From: Deroplatys truncata
Taxonomy: Eukaryota; Arthropoda; Insecta; Mantodea; Mantidae
Direction: 5' to 3'
Length of the DNA stretch: 64,000 nucleotides
Assembly: GCA_030765065.1 (NCBI GenBank)
Contig: CM060977.1
Location: 156,746,052 to 156,810,051, forward strand
Shown here: positions 1 through 12,000 of the stretch, one piece after another
Position numbering within the stretch: position 1 is the first letter of the stretch
How the letters are laid out: each line of letters starts with the position of its first letter
Notes under the pieces: model-generated
The model's database searches: none
Told to the model about the DNA's origin: nothing
The model's input: the letters and a program-made list of their open reading frames with translations, nothing else
Program-made: the position numbers and the translations under genes

Positions 1-962
1 GTCTGAATATACTGTATACTACTTCGGCATTGTGCCCACTGAGTGACAAAATGGGCACATGAGTTCAGTCAATTGTGTCTACAACGCTAGGAAAATTAAC
101 AATTGCATAAAATTCTTGATTGTTTCCGTTTCTTTCTCCATGTATATGCACAATGGATTTCGAAACTCCGATGCAGTCACCATTAATACGGAATGACCAC
201 CTGGAGAAATAGTGTTACCAATAACTGCTGAATCGGTAAAAGTAATCGATTTCTGTCCTGGTTCAGTGTCTTACAATATTTTCAACACTCCCATTTTGAT
301 AATCTGTAAGGAGTCACAAATGTTACGTCATTTGCTTCGTAGTTATGGTTATTTCTATCTCGTATAACAGGTTCTGGCCCATATTTTCAATAAATTCGTT
401 GAACAACATTTAAATACCGAAAGTATTCATATTCATGGCATGAAAGTGAATGCGATGCCATTTCTTAATAGCCAGAGTACGTACATAACCTTTAAACTAG
501 AATTGACGGAAGTCAATTATTTGAAGGCAGGAAAATTGAGCCTCCAAAGTTGGTAGGAACTTCGGCTGTCAAAAGGATGACGCACATTGGTGAAACGGAA
601 CTTCCGCTTTTAACGAGCCGTCAGCAGTTTGACGATGTTGAAATGCCTTGACGACGGTTGCTGAAACCCGGCATGAATGATAGTGTATTTTACACGAGAG
701 TTGCACCTAAGACTGGGGTCAAGCATAGCTCCAAGATACCCCACCGGTTTTGAAGGTAACCAGGTTAGGATTTCGTAGAATGGAATTTATACAAGGACAA
801 AGGAAGAAAATGGCCTCAGTCTTGTGGGCCTTAAGTGATATCAGGCGGCGTATTGATGTCTATAGATCGGAATGGGAATTAAAGAGAACCGTGTCGTCGG
901 CATACATGGTGACAGATGTGGGCATTAGATTTTGGAGATAAATGGGAATATATTGAAAATAA
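1..962. other. unassigned AT-rich sequence
   Basis: I see no convincing exon, transposase remnant or tandem repeat here. A 63-codon open frame at 750-941 has no recognisable motif and no sign of being a gene. Given the exons further on, this is probably upstream intron or flanking DNA of the ABCG gene. Confidence 0.4.
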
Positions 963-1733
963 TCTTATGTATTACATTCACCCGACTTTCTTTACCCTCT
1001 ATCACTTATTAGAGAGTATATAAATTATCCATATGAAAATTTATTGTCCTATGTACTTCATTTTAATCTAGATAAACTTTGGCAAAAATTGCTGCATTAC
1101 GCATTTCGTTGTGGATATAATGGGAATGGCGATAGTCAAATGTTTTAAACTGGTGCTATATGCTGGCCTTAAAAGAAGTATTGAAGAACTGGAACTGTTA
1201 CTAACGGATATCTCGGAAATGGCTGATGCCACAAAAAAGAGTTATTTGAAATAAATTGTGTGCTTTAAAGAGATTTACATTTTTCGTCTATCGCTTAACG
1301 TTTACCAGTTATACAGGATTATACCTACAAAATTCCTTCCGAAGGAAGAGGACTTCACAGGATATTCCCAAAAATTCGGGATATACATTTTATTTTTCAT
1401 GTAAATATCTTTAATATATGATATTTTAATCACAATCGTTAGAAGTATTTGTTTTTAGAACATAAAAAATCTTGGAAAATGTTTCATGTAACGGAAGGTT
1501 GGAGTGGGGGGGATTTTCTTTAAAATCTTCATGTCACATCTTTGGAAGGTACTGACCTTAAATATCAAGTTGGGTGTTTTCCGACTTTTCATTTTTTAGT
1601 TACGCTGTTCACACACACACCACAGACCTTTTTATAAAAATCCTTTTCTTTTTGATTCAAGGTGCCTAAAAATCCCGATATAAAAATGTTGAGTGGAATG
1701 CAATAACTTCTCTACCTGCTAAGTAGAGAGAGT
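963..1733 (-). mobile_element. HINE (Helentron-like, non-autonomous) copy 1, diverged
   Basis: This is the most diverged member of a dispersed family seen about ten times in the window. Read on the + strand it opens with a variant of TCTGATGTGTTACACTCAC, runs through the shared body, has a shrunken CA run near 1612-1622 where other copies carry a long (TG)n, and closes with GTAGAGAGAGTAAAA near 1722-1736. The family architecture is described under the copy at 43491. The internal ORFs have no meaning. Confidence 0.7.
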
Positions 1734-1767
1734 AAAAAGAGGTGCAAGAATTGAGTCTTCAAAAATA

Positions 1768-1806
1768 TGAAGCAGTATTTTAACACTTAAATAACTTCAG
1801 TCTAAT

Positions 1807-1871
<65 letters not shown>

Positions 1872-2745
1872 AACAGCCCGCCTTAAAGCAATATGTGTAT
1901 GTAACAATATATAAAAAGTGTATATTACAGTCATTGTATATGTTTATATTATTGTATACATGTTCAATAATGTTATGTGAATGTATTACGTAATTTAATA
2001 ATGTAGGAGCTGTGAGAATAATAGGTTAAAATTGCTAACAATGAGGTAACAATGAGGTAATCTTGAGGCAATAATGAGTAAGAAAGTTTAATAATGCTAC
2101 TAGTCATTCTTGGCGCAACAATAATGTAATTTTGTGACAGATTAATACATAGCCAATCAGCAACCAGAAAAATCTTTAGTTAAATGAAGGTATTCTATTG
2201 GACTAGGATTAGCCAATCAGAAACTGAAATATAGCAAAATTTTAAAATTCAGAGTGAGTTGCTTGTAGACACCGCTCATAACTGGACGCGTTGCTAGCAG
2301 ACAGTGTTACTAATCAGACGCGAGATGCGTCCTCGAGAAATTTAATACGTATTCAGTGTGAGACGAAAAATAGTTTAGGTGTTAAAAAGTGCAAGCAATT
2401 AATAAAAAAAATATCACAGTTCTCTCTCGCTATATCAGTGAAGTGTTATTTAAATCGTGTCAAGCATTAATAGATGGAGTGAAGTAAAATTATAATCTGT
2501 GTAAGCCTACATTCTTCAGTCGCACCACCTCCCTGCTAAGACATCTCTCTAAAAAAAATTAAATACTGACGCAGCCGAGGCAAACATAAATATATAATAT
2601 TTAAAGAAACAGTCAAATTACAAAGTTAATATTTTTGAAATTTGGGACGAAGGCTACCGGTTACCATACGTGCGGTTGCAACTACTTCAAGTTTGGCTAC
2701 CCAACAGTTGAACTACAATACAACACCTACAACAAAATAACTTCT
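1768..2745 (+). mobile_element. solo LTR, family X, copy 1
   Basis: The sequence is alignable by eye to the reverse complement of 20105-21074 over most of its length, starting TGAAGCAGTATTT here and TGAGGCAGTATTT there. Shared landmarks are AACAGCCCGCCTTAAAGC, a GACGCGAGATGCG block, AATAAA-rich DNA, and a 3' stretch with GGCTACCCAACAG resembling a retrotransposon primer-binding region. No gag or pol follows, so it is best read as a solo LTR. The right end is uncertain: similarity fades near 2740, with AAATA possibly repeated on both flanks. An (AT)n run expands the element internally. Confidence 0.6.
1811..1866. repeat. (AT)n microsatellite inside LTR X copy 1
   Basis: About 56 bp of uninterrupted alternating AT. 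The other two LTR X copies have only a short TATATA run at the same place, so the expansion is specific to this copy. Confidence 0.95.
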
Positions 2746-4766
2746 TCGGAAATAGCAAGGTCGAACTCCACTTACCTGCACCACAAAACACCACGTTTTA
2801 AGAATGCTGTACTATTGTCCATTCCAAACTAGAGATCCCTCTGATGTAAACAGAAGCACGTGCTTCGGCTTGTCACGAACCCAAGAATAGACTCTTACGC
2901 CACCGTAAATAGTTCCTTAATACATGTATTGTATTATGAAATATTGGAGCAGGAAAGGTATAGAACTGCTCAATTTATTGCTGTTATCATAAGAACTCAT
3001 CGTTAAAGGTAATGGATATATACTAGCTGTTAAGAGATTACAAAATATGACTTTCGCCTACTATTACGCTAACGCAGAGAGCATCTTACTTGTTAATACC
3101 AACCGACATGCACGACTACCACTCTCTTACATACACAAGATATGCAGCAATGAATTCCCAGAGGTGCTATCTGAGTACCGAATAAACACTTTGTGTAACA
3201 CAGGATATATGATAAGCGAACAGGCGTTCATAATACACTAACACACATATGCTCAGCTCAGGTCAAATCTTGCGATTTAGTCAGTTGGTATTTGAGCTCA
3301 CATGGCATAGGAAGGTGCGTGTAGTGCGAATAAACTGTTCAAACACAGAAGCGGGAAACAGTTAAAAAGTGGCTAAAAACAAACAATACTTCATATATTC
3401 AACTCACTATTACAAAAATACCCGACACTTGCATTATTGCATATTACGAAACTAATATCGGATTTTACAGGCATTTCAGTGAGAAGTGTAACGAAAGCGA
3501 GCTGGGAATATAAACAGACATAATACAATATAGAAGAGGATAAAATGTGGGAACTTGTTTTAAGTGCGACAGTGCTGTGGAATTGTGGATAAGCTTGTCA
3601 TTATTTTGGAGAGTAGTTCTGATTCCGATATGGCAGCTGAGTCATCTTCGGAGGATTCGGATTTGGGTGTTGCACTTTTGCCAGGGGATTGTGATTAACG
3701 TAAGTAAAATATTCATTACCGCATACTTATAAAATATATTGTTACCTGAGGTTGCATTTTGAACTATGATTCTCACGCAGGGCACCTTTTTATAGATTAA
3801 ATAGTGTTCAACAAGCACGTGGGAAGGGAACAAGCAGCCATTATGGGCGGGGATTGCGAACTACTTTCGCGCGGATAATACAAAGAGTTTGTTTTCAGTG
3901 AAAGGCATTCTGGTTTGGAATGGACAGTAGAATGAACAGTAACAACATAACAAAATGATGAGAATACAGAACATAGCTTTTATATGGTTTCTGTTGATAA
4001 CATCAGAATGTGCACTTGTAGTATAAAGTGCAGACAGAGAACTCGTTACATAACGTACATGTATGACGCAGAGCTATTTCAGAGATAAGTCAACTTTAAA
4101 GCAATGTTTTATGCCGATGCATGATGTAAATTGAGGTTAGGCCTTTGAAGCCAAAGGTAAGCGTCTGAGGAAGCAAAACTGATGCTCGGCGATGTGGAAA
4201 AAGCAAAATAAGCGCAAGATGCTCATAGAAAATGAACTGTAAAGTCTGAGAGAAGTACGAAATGCAGCAGGAGTGGGAACAAACAGGACAGGCAACACAT
4301 TATGTAATTGTGTTCTGGACTAGTTCGAACAAGATTTATGGGATCATTCACTATATTACGCCTTTTGTTTACATTGTTCCTTTCCTTGCGAGTTATTTAA
4401 CTTTTAAGTAGAAGAATGCTGTTTATGTTAATAATCGCCAAGATCTCGCAAATAAATCTCATAATACTAAAACAAAGATTAATAAAGTTAACTACAACAT
4501 GCGGATTTATAACGCTTTCAAAATTCATTTACATTCTCCTTTGCAGGAGTAGGCTTTTTAACTCCAATGGCGATTTGATTAATTTAATTTACCTCCTCCC
4601 GTTCTTTATAAAATTATTGCATAATGCCCTAGATGATTTTATGGTGAATTCTCCCCTCTATTCCTTACAGTTGCAATTCCGCTATAGCTAACATCGGATG
4701 GAAAATCCCCTGATAAAAATACGAAAGGAACTGAAACATCTTCCTTAACCTCCCCCGATTGTCTGT
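2746..4766. other. unassigned sequence with a short acidic ORF
   Basis: The stretch is mostly AT-rich without clear matches to other repeats in the window. Two things stand out. A frame at 3563-3698 codes a Ser/Asp/Glu-rich peptide. The segment around 3840-3880 is locally GC-rich (GGGCGGGG, CGCGCGG), unlike its surroundings. Both could belong to the 5' end of an unidentified DNA transposon or a small host exon; I cannot decide which. Confidence 0.3.
3563..3698 (+). CDS. short acidic Ser/Asp-rich ORF, unidentified
   Basis: The frame runs about 45 codons to a TAA at 3696 and includes an ATG at 3630. Its centre reads ESSSDSDMAAESSSEDSD, a low-complexity acidic tract of the sort found near the N-termini of many nuclear and transposase-like proteins. 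A CGTAAGT directly overlaps and follows the stop, which could be a splice donor that would remove it. No family is recognised and the open frame is short enough to be chance. Confidence 0.2.
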
Positions 4767-4940
4767 CGTCCTCCGTGGTGTAGTGCTATCTAGCGTCTAG
4801 TTCCAGAGGTCTCGGGTTCAAACCCGGTGGAGGGCGATGGACTTTTTCGGGCGTAAAAACCCTTAGCATGCCTTCCTTCGGAATATAGAATGGGACGCTA
4901 AGGACCACAGCAGTTAAAGAAAACTCAATTTAATTTAATT
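4767..4940 (+). mobile_element. tRNA-derived SINE (SINE-1), internally shortened copy
   Basis: The head resembles a tRNA with a TGGTGTAGTG A-box region and GGTTCAAACC B-box, closest in pattern to tRNA-Val. The body shares GGAGGGCGATGG, TCGGGCGTAAAAA and GGCTTCCTTCGG-like blocks with the copies at 17297, 19591 and 56087. The tail is AATTTAATTTAATTT. Compared with the 19591 copy it lacks roughly 120 bp of the middle. Confidence 0.8.
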
Positions 4941-4984
4941 TCCCGATAGTCTTCCAAGTTTTGGAAATGCTGCATGGCCTATAA

Positions 4985-5130
4985 GTACCCGAGTGGGCCC
5001 ATGGGTTTTTCGTGGTTTCTCGGGTCGCTAGGCGAATGCTGAGGTGGTTCATCTTCTACCACGATTCTCTTTTCTATAATTTCCTGTACCCATCATCTCC
5101 CTTGTCATCTGTTTCAGGGTTGTAGGACCA
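4985..5130 (+). repeat. dispersed repeat (SINE-3-like), partner at 45067-45235
   Basis: A block containing TTCGTGGTTTCTCGG, GGCGAATGCTGAGGTGG and CTACCACGATTCTC recurs in reverse orientation near 45067-45235. That copy keeps a tRNA-like head with a GGTTCGAAT B-box. This one lacks a recognisable head, so it is probably a 5'-truncated SINE. The DNA to about 5460 is GC-rich for this window and may be part of the same insertion. Confidence 0.5.
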
Positions 5131-5459
5131 GGCAACAGTGTTTGACAGGTTGCGGCTGGGCGGTGACGCGCTCTGTAACGTGTCATCCCTGGCGTCGCTG
5201 CGGTACCGCTCTGTAGGTCTCTCCTCAGCGTGGGGCTCCGCTACCGGGGACCTTGGAAGTAGGAGGCTTGTGGGCAGGACCGTGAGGCGTCGACTGCATT
5301 TTATCTGAAAATGTTAGGGACCCCGTCCTTGCTTGCGCCCGTCGGCATCCCTTCGGGTCTGTCCCCTCATCATTCCCTCCCAGGGGTCGCGTTGGAAGCA
5401 CAATGGCCGAATAGCCTGCGTGCAGTGGCCCCTCCATGATATATGCCTTTACCCTTCAG

Positions 5460-6100
5460 CGGTGAAAGAATCGCTCGGAACGGTCCAGTTATTTTTTAGA
5501 TATTCACAGTAGGTGATATTTTAAAGCTTTGTACCTTCCTTTTAGTCCCATAGTTATTTAATTTAAGAACATACAGGTTATATAGTTTTCACCAAACACA
5601 TAGCTCCTTAACATATACAACGAAATAGAGGTGGATATGAAGATTTCCAACTCCCACGCCGAATAATACCATTAATTTTTATGAAAGGGTTTAGACCTTT
5701 AATAATTTCATTAAATTTAAATAAATAACCAAGTTAACCTCTTTGGAAACGTCACATAGTTGGCAACGATCGAAAAAAATAATATTCTGGATTACTAATT
5801 ACAAAATATAGATCAATCGATTTCTAGTATTAACTGGGCACTATTTTCTCTTTGTATACAATTTTTACCCGGCATCGCATTGGTACATTTTATAAATTCG
5901 GGGTTGACCATAAGGATAGGGGTGATTTTTAAACATCGTAAAGTAGTCTGCAATGTGTACTTGTACCTAAAGCGTAAGCGCCCAAAGTTTTGTCCACATT
6001 CTTGTCTTGTCTTGCCTCATAAGGTACAGATTTCAGTCATTGCTCCGGACGCACTTCAGCCTTGGGCTTATTGTGCTACCTGTATCGTTTTAAAGTCAAT
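5460..6100. other. unassigned AT-rich sequence
   Basis: No repeat shared within the window, coding motif or tandem structure was recognised. It abuts the 3' end of the LINE remnant that starts near 6100. Confidence 0.3.
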
Positions 6101-7001
6101 TCATTAGCCTGCGTCCTTTACCAAGGAATGTGGTCTCATAACGGATATGGTTTCAAATTCTTCTGGTTCTAAAAACATTTTCCCAAAAGCAATATATCTC
6201 CTGTGAGCCAAAAGCCTCACAGAAGCATACAACGTGCTGGAATATTTCAGTTTTTTCCTTGCACAATCTGTAATCTAAACTACTCTGAAACATTCCCATT
6301 GTGTTAAGACGCTTTTTCACAGGAGCATGTCCTATGACAAATGCAGTAATTATTCCCAGCTGAAGGTTGTTACATTTAAGTAGCCTTTTAGCTCTTTTCT
6401 TACATAGTTTTCTAATAAATAGTTTACCATGTTTATTTCCTGGAGTTTTAAGACAGGTTTTATGATGTTCTACTGTGGACCAATACATTGTGAAACTGCT
6501 CCTTGTCTTGCAGGTTCATCAGCTCTTTCATTTCCCTCTATACCATTATGACCCGGCACCCAGATGAGTTGAACTTCATTCTGCTCTGTCAAACCTACGA
6601 GCATGTTTAGACAGTTTAAAACCATTAATAATGGTATGCATTAATAATAGAATAAATTTCTGTTTAAAAACAGCAGCATATTCACTCAAAGGGGAAAAAG
6701 ATCTGTTTGCAACCTGATCTTATGTCATATAAGGCAGATCTTGTTCCTGAGGCATCCTTTGAGCCGTCTGTAAACTACATCAACGTTTTCTCAGGAGTTT
6801 CCAGAGTTTTATTCGTTCACGTTCAGGATCAGTGATGTTCCTGAAGTTCTTTATAAAGTGCTTAATTGAAATTATATAGTATGAAGGCATTTCTAAAGAT
6901 GCATCTCCAATGAATTTCCCAATTCTGAGTCTATTTCAGGAATTCTCAGTTGCTTAGCGTGTTGCAGTCTATAGAGTGCCATTCTTGCCTTATTCATTAT
7001 T
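6100..7001 (-). pseudogene. LINE-A ORF2, 3' part: RNase H and C-terminal region
   Basis: Reading the - strand gives the RNase H signature VQLIWVPGHNGIEGNERAD (about 6525-6590), then a C-terminal segment ending in a ...CEAFGSQEIYCFWE-type block at 6153-6260. This layout (reverse transcriptase followed by RNase H and an 'alarm' of Cys/His residues) is typical of I/LOA/R1-group non-LTR retrotransposons. Several frameshifts and stops are present. The segment KARMALYRLQHAKQ near 6940-7000 continues directly from the coding at 8944 once the intervening HINE is removed. The element is dead. Confidence 0.75.
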
Positions 7002-7707
7002 ACTTTCTCTACTATGTATAGCAAGTGGGGAAGTATTGCATTCCACCAAAAATTCGATACCGAGATTTCACCGGAAATACATGTTTTGAGGCCCCCTGAA
7101 TCCAAAAAAAGCATTTTTGGAAACATGTTCGTGTGTGTGTCTGTGTGTGTGTGTGTGTGTGTGTGCGTGTGTCTGTGAACAGCATAACTCAGGAACGAAC
7201 AGTCGCATAAACACCAAACTTGGTATTTAGGTTCAGTATCTTCCAGAGATGTGACACGAAGGTTTTGAAGAAAATCCCCCGACCCCAGATTACCCTTTAC
7301 ATGGAACATTTTACGAAAATTTAAATTTTCTCAAAAATGGCTCTAACGATTTTGATTAAAATATCATATGTTTAAGATATTTTCATGACAAATGAAATGT
7401 ATATCTCGAATTTTCTGGGAATGTCTCCAAAAGTATTCTTTTGCATAACTGGTAAACCATAAGAGATAGACAAAAATTTACTACACAACAAATGTAGATC
7501 GCGTTAAAATACACAATTTATGTCATATACATTTTTTGTTGTTGAGTGAACCATTTTTGAGATATTGCTTGTTATTCCCTTAAATTTTCCAATACTTATA
7601 CTTTTTCTCAAATTCCTTATTCAATTTTATTTGTCGTGGTAATGCAAAGATAGTGGAATGCTCCACATAGCAACCAGCTCTTAAAATATTTGACTATCGC
7701 TTAAAGC

Positions 7708-8812
7708 TGATGCAGTAATTTGTATCACAAATTACTTAAATGTAAATAATGATTGTAATATGAATATGCATTTTTATGTGACATTGATTTCAGATGTTTA
7801 TTGATTATAAATATTGTTGGGAAGTAAGTTTATACGACCTTACTGAAACTGTCAATAATAGCGTAATAATGCAGCGAGGGGGGTGAGCTGTTTATCATTA
7901 TTGGAAACGAGGAAGTTACGTAATATTGGCGCGTTTTTCCGTTGAGAACCTTCTGGAATATTTCCTAGAGCATATGTATTCATAATTTTCATTGGATGTT
8001 AAAATAGACGCTAATGTTGGCGCGTTTTATTAGCCAATTGCAGTTCAGTTATAATCTTTAGGCGTATCTGGATGTGGGAGTATAAATAGAGGCTAGGTTA
8101 GAGGTAAAGTCAGTCGGCCAGTTTATCGAAAATCTCAATACATTACACGTCGCCTTCAGTTGCTCAGTTCATCAAAATTCTTAGTACATTACACGTCGCC
8201 TTCAGTCGTTCAGTTCATCAAAAATCTGTGTACACTACACGTCGTCTTCAGTCAGTCAGTTCGTCGAAAGTATTTGTACGGCAAACGTCGGGTATCGATT
8301 CACAAGTTACGCGCAGCAGAATTATGAATAATCTAAAGTGTTGTAAGGTTAATTATACAAAACGTTGAAGTACGCAAATTAAAAGTGATCAGTAAGAAGT
8401 TATTAAAACAGTTTCAGTTTGGCGAGTGTTAAGATCAATGTATAAATGTGATAGTTAACGTGTTCGACAATAAATGTGTAAAACAAATTTCTTCATCAGT
8501 GTTATATTTGGATAAAAGATTCCTTTCCGTTTACACAACCTGATCAAGACACATGTTCGACCCAAGAAAAGATAATAGCTAGCCGGAGGACAGTAAACAA
8601 AATTTAAATCAAATAACAGTCGCATTCTTTCGAACACTAACACTGCCGCAAATTGCTAAAACCAGATGGAGCTACGAACCTAACAAAGAATGACGTCACA
8701 AGATGGCTTCAACACTGATGTAAACAAACATTATAAGTAATACCGTTACAAATTGGCTACCACAACGTGGGGCTACAATAATGTTAAATAATATAACATT
8801 AAAACCGCATCA
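7708..8812 (+). mobile_element. solo LTR, family Y
   Basis: The insertion is exactly delimited because it interrupts a HINE whose intact sequence is known from other copies: 4-bp duplication AAGC at 7704-7707 and 8813-8816, and termini TGATGC...GCATCA. A TATA box (TATAAATA, 8081) and an AATAAA (8469) are placed as expected for LTR transcription. Downstream of the TATA box are about three copies of a 47-bp unit (8110-8275). Near the 3' end is TTGGCTACCACAACGTGGGG (8753-8772), which resembles a primer-binding region and is paralleled in family X. No coding capacity is present. Confidence 0.75.
8110..8275. repeat. 47-bp tandem repeat, about 3 copies, inside LTR Y
   Basis: The motif ACACGTCG followed by CTTCAGT recurs at 8144, 8191 and 8237, with CAGTTCATCAAAA-type spacers. 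Position just downstream of the LTR TATA box suggests a 5' leader or enhancer-like block. Confidence 0.8.
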
Positions 8813-8943
8813 AAGCCTAGCAATTCCCGTTGCATTAGCAATAAGATTAACATCTCGATTAACATGAAGCATATGGAGAATAAGCGTTTGTAAAAATAGT
8901 TTGTACAAGAGTAGAAAAAGTCATGTGAGTGTAACACATCAGA

Positions 8944-11494
8944 TTTTAACTAAATTCAAAGGAGTCAGGTTCAAGAGTGTCTCTATTGCTGCAGTAGAGG
9001 TTGTTTTCATAACTCCTGTAACAGAAATACATGCTACTCTTTGAACTCTCTTTAGTTGATTTTTAGAGCCTGTTTAAAGGACTTTAGGCCACCAAATCAG
9101 TGCTCCACAGGTTATCGATGGTATGATTATCCTGATATATATCCAATGGATCATACGTCTTAGTCCCAATTTTGTACCATGTGTGCGTCTAACTACTTTA
9201 AATATTGTTTTTCGCACGTTTTATTGTTTGCTTGTTTCTTTTGTTTTTTTAAATGCTGATTCCAGTCCATCTTGGAATCCAAAGTGATTCCCAAGTATTT
9301 GACTTCCTCAGATATTTTAAGTTCTTTACCTTCAAGATATTAAGGTCATAATAATTTTATGCCTCTTCTTCTGGTAAATGGTACTATTGCTGTTTTATGA
9401 GAACTAATAATTAAGCCCTCATTCACAGCCCATTTTGTCATAGCATTCAGGGCTGAGTGCATGACTTCCCTGACTGTTCCTATGTATTTACCTCAAACTG
9501 TGATGACATCATCAGCATAACCCATGTTATCAAAGTCTAAGTTACTTGCTTGAACAAGTAGCCAATCGTCCATTAGGTTCCACAGTAGGTGTGATAAATC
9601 CCACCCTGTGGACAACCACTCATGACCTTTGTAGCTAGGCTACTATCCATTAGACTTATATGAACTATTCTGCCCCTCAGCATGGATTGAATTCGCAGGT
9701 TTAATCAATTCCATGTTTCCTTGCAGAAGTAGTTATTACATTAAAGTAGGTGTTATCAAAGGCAGCCTCAGTATCAATTAATGCACCAAGTGTCACCTCT
9801 TTTTCTTGAATTGTCTCTTCCAGCTTATAACCAACCTGAAAAGGGGCAGTTTCAGTTTATCTACCTGTACGGTAGGCATGCTGATTCTGATGCAGAGGAT
9901 ATACCTCCAAATCACCTCCTCTTATATGCCTATCTATTAATTTATCAAGAGTTTTGAGAATTGACATTAAACTGACGTATCTTAAGGACTTACCAGGTCA
10001 AAGGTTTTCCTGTCTTTAGTATAAATACCACTTTAAGATGCCTCCAGTTCCTTGGTATGTATGCTAAGGCCAAACTTGCTCTTAGGATCTGTATCGAAGT
10101 TTTTGATAATTGATAAAAACTTCGCTAATGCATAATAGCATAATCCATTGCCTCCTGAGATTTATAGGGTTGAAATGAGAAAACTCCCCATTTTAATATT
10201 TCATATTTGTTTACTTCCTTGGCAATTTCCCGTCTGCCCTGGAAGCTCTCTTCCCAAAGAGCCTCAGTCCCAGATGTCCCATCCTATTTCAGGTTCAATA
10301 AGTGCAATCGATCTAGGCAAGTGAACTCGAACACTGCCTCCTCTGTTTTAGAGTATTCTCTATTTTCCAATTGGAGATTGCTAATAAAGCTTTGTGGTTT
10401 TTTATAAGAGCCTTCTGAAGTCTAGCACATACTGGGGTCGTTTCTATCCCCTCACAGGCTTCCTCAAAAACTCCTTCCTAGCCTTCCTCAAGGCTTCATT
10501 ATAGTCTGTCAATGATCTAATATAAGCAGACCATTGTGTGGTTCTTTTCAAAAAGTTAAACAATCTGCGAATTTTCTTCCTTTTACTTGCAAGGTGTTGA
10601 TTCCATCAGGGCACATGCCTTTTGGCTTGCCTTGTTTTCAGAGGACAGTTATCATTAAATGCTGAGATAACTGAATCCTGCAAATGCTCTACAGCAATTT
10701 CTAAATCTTCACAATCATGAATCTTATTGTCCATCTTACTCGATTATTGACTAGGTCTTTCCTGTGGGAATCCCAGTCAGTTACTTTTGGATCCCGACAA
10801 GTTATGACTTGTTTAGAAATTCATTTTACTTAAAGTTGGATGTAACTGTGATCTAACACGTTTCATCCTCAGACACATGCCAATTTTTAATACAGGTTAC
10901 AGCATAATTGGTTGCTAAAGTTATGTCGATAATTTCCTACCTTCTTGTAGTAATAAAGGTAGGTCTGTTACCCACATTCAGTATCTAAAAATTAATCGAT
11001 ATAATAAAACTATGAAGAGACTCACCTCTTTCATTTGTATCCCCACTCCCCCACGCAATATGCTGGAGTTAGCATCACAGACAATTACTAATATTAGTCC
11101 CTCGGAACAACAGATGGCTATCAGCTAATTTCGAATTTCCTCGTAGGAGTTAAAAGGAGGTAAAATAACCTCATCATGGGAGGTAGACCATTTGAGTATA
11201 AACTCCCTTGGTCCACCTTCCCCATTGGGTTTACTCTGACTGTCGTAAGATCCCTGGAACAGAGATTCATTAACGTCAGTATACTTAAGTCACTTTTAAC
11301 TAAGATTCAAGTTCTTGGAGTCTTGTAGTTCTATTATAAATAAATTTTCCGCCAGTCGCCTTAAGACCTCTAATTTCCCCTTCGTAACACAAGGGTTTCT
11401 GGACGAGTGCCACATCACAGGTCTTCATCTTCACACAGAGGGCAGCAGATGCTGCCCTACTGTGTTGAAAATTTACCTGCGGCATCTCCATCAC
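8944..11494 (-). pseudogene. LINE-A ORF2, 5' part: endonuclease and reverse transcriptase
   Basis: On the - strand a methionine at 11494 opens an apurinic-type endonuclease N-terminus (MPQVNFQHSRAASAAL, with CDVALVQKP). Further along is the reverse transcriptase: DTEAAFDNT (about 9751-9775), a GCPQGG-like turn, and the catalytic YADD (complement of 9508-9519). KISEEVKYLGITLDSKMDW near 9270-9320 and TSTAAIETLLNL near 8965-9000 match the thumb region of I/LOA/R1-type LINEs. Stops and frameshifts are frequent. The coding continues at 7001 after removal of the HINE. The region 11495-11990 may hold its ORF1 or leader but I see no diagnostic motif. Confidence 0.8.
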
Positions 11495-12000
11495 TCCTTT
11501 GAGCTCCGGAGAGTCTCTTGGCTTGTAGTCTCGTTTTTACAATGCCTATTGCCAGATCATTTACAAATGGTTCAGAGACGTTTTGTACTGCTAAGTCTCC
11601 TTCTAAGGATCTCCTTGAACAGTTTCATGTTTTGTTTTACTGTGTTCATTTAAATCCCACGAGTATTTGGGAAAGATAGTCGATCCCAGCAGTCGCTATA
11701 CCGGGACAAGGCTGAATACTCTGGTATCCCAGAGGCTCCGTTAGTGACACATCTCCGATGTACCATGCACGCCTTCGGCACGGAAACACAAAACACCTTG
11801 GGATTGGGGAGTCGATTCGCCAACTCCTATTGTTATTAGGAGACAGGCCTGTCCAGAGTGTCGGTAGTCAGCCGACAACACCAATCAGGTTTCGGCTATA
11901 CACCACCTGTCGACGCGTCCGGTACACTTTCAAGATTCAACCTTTAGACCGCTGTTAGGCCGCTCCAGAGACGCCCACTGCGGATTTGTCCACATTGATC
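11495..12000 (-). other. probable LINE-A upstream region, undiagnosed
   Basis: The sequence is more GC-balanced than neighbouring DNA and directly upstream of the LINE-A endonuclease start. Short open frames exist but no zinc knuckle or other ORF1 mark was found. Assigning it to LINE-A is inference from position. Confidence 0.3.

Larger units (their letters stand above)
7002..8943 (+). mobile_element. HINE copy 2, inserted in LINE-A and itself split by LTR Y
   Basis: The copy starts ACTTTCTCTACTATG, has the (TG)n tract at 7132-7164, and ends with AACACATCAGAT at about 8943. Its body is interrupted at 7708-8812 by a solo LTR. On both sides the LINE-A reading resumes, so the order of events is LINE-A, then HINE, then LTR. 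Flanking T bases fit the T|T insertion preference reported for Helentrons. Confidence 0.8.

Noticed and set aside
5225..5437. 70-codon frame in a GC-rich patch
   Set aside because: No motif; it lies in probable repeat DNA and has several antisense alternatives.
6893..7309. 138-codon frame with a His-Thr run
   Set aside because: It spans the LINE/HINE junction and the (TG)n tract, so it joins unrelated sequences.
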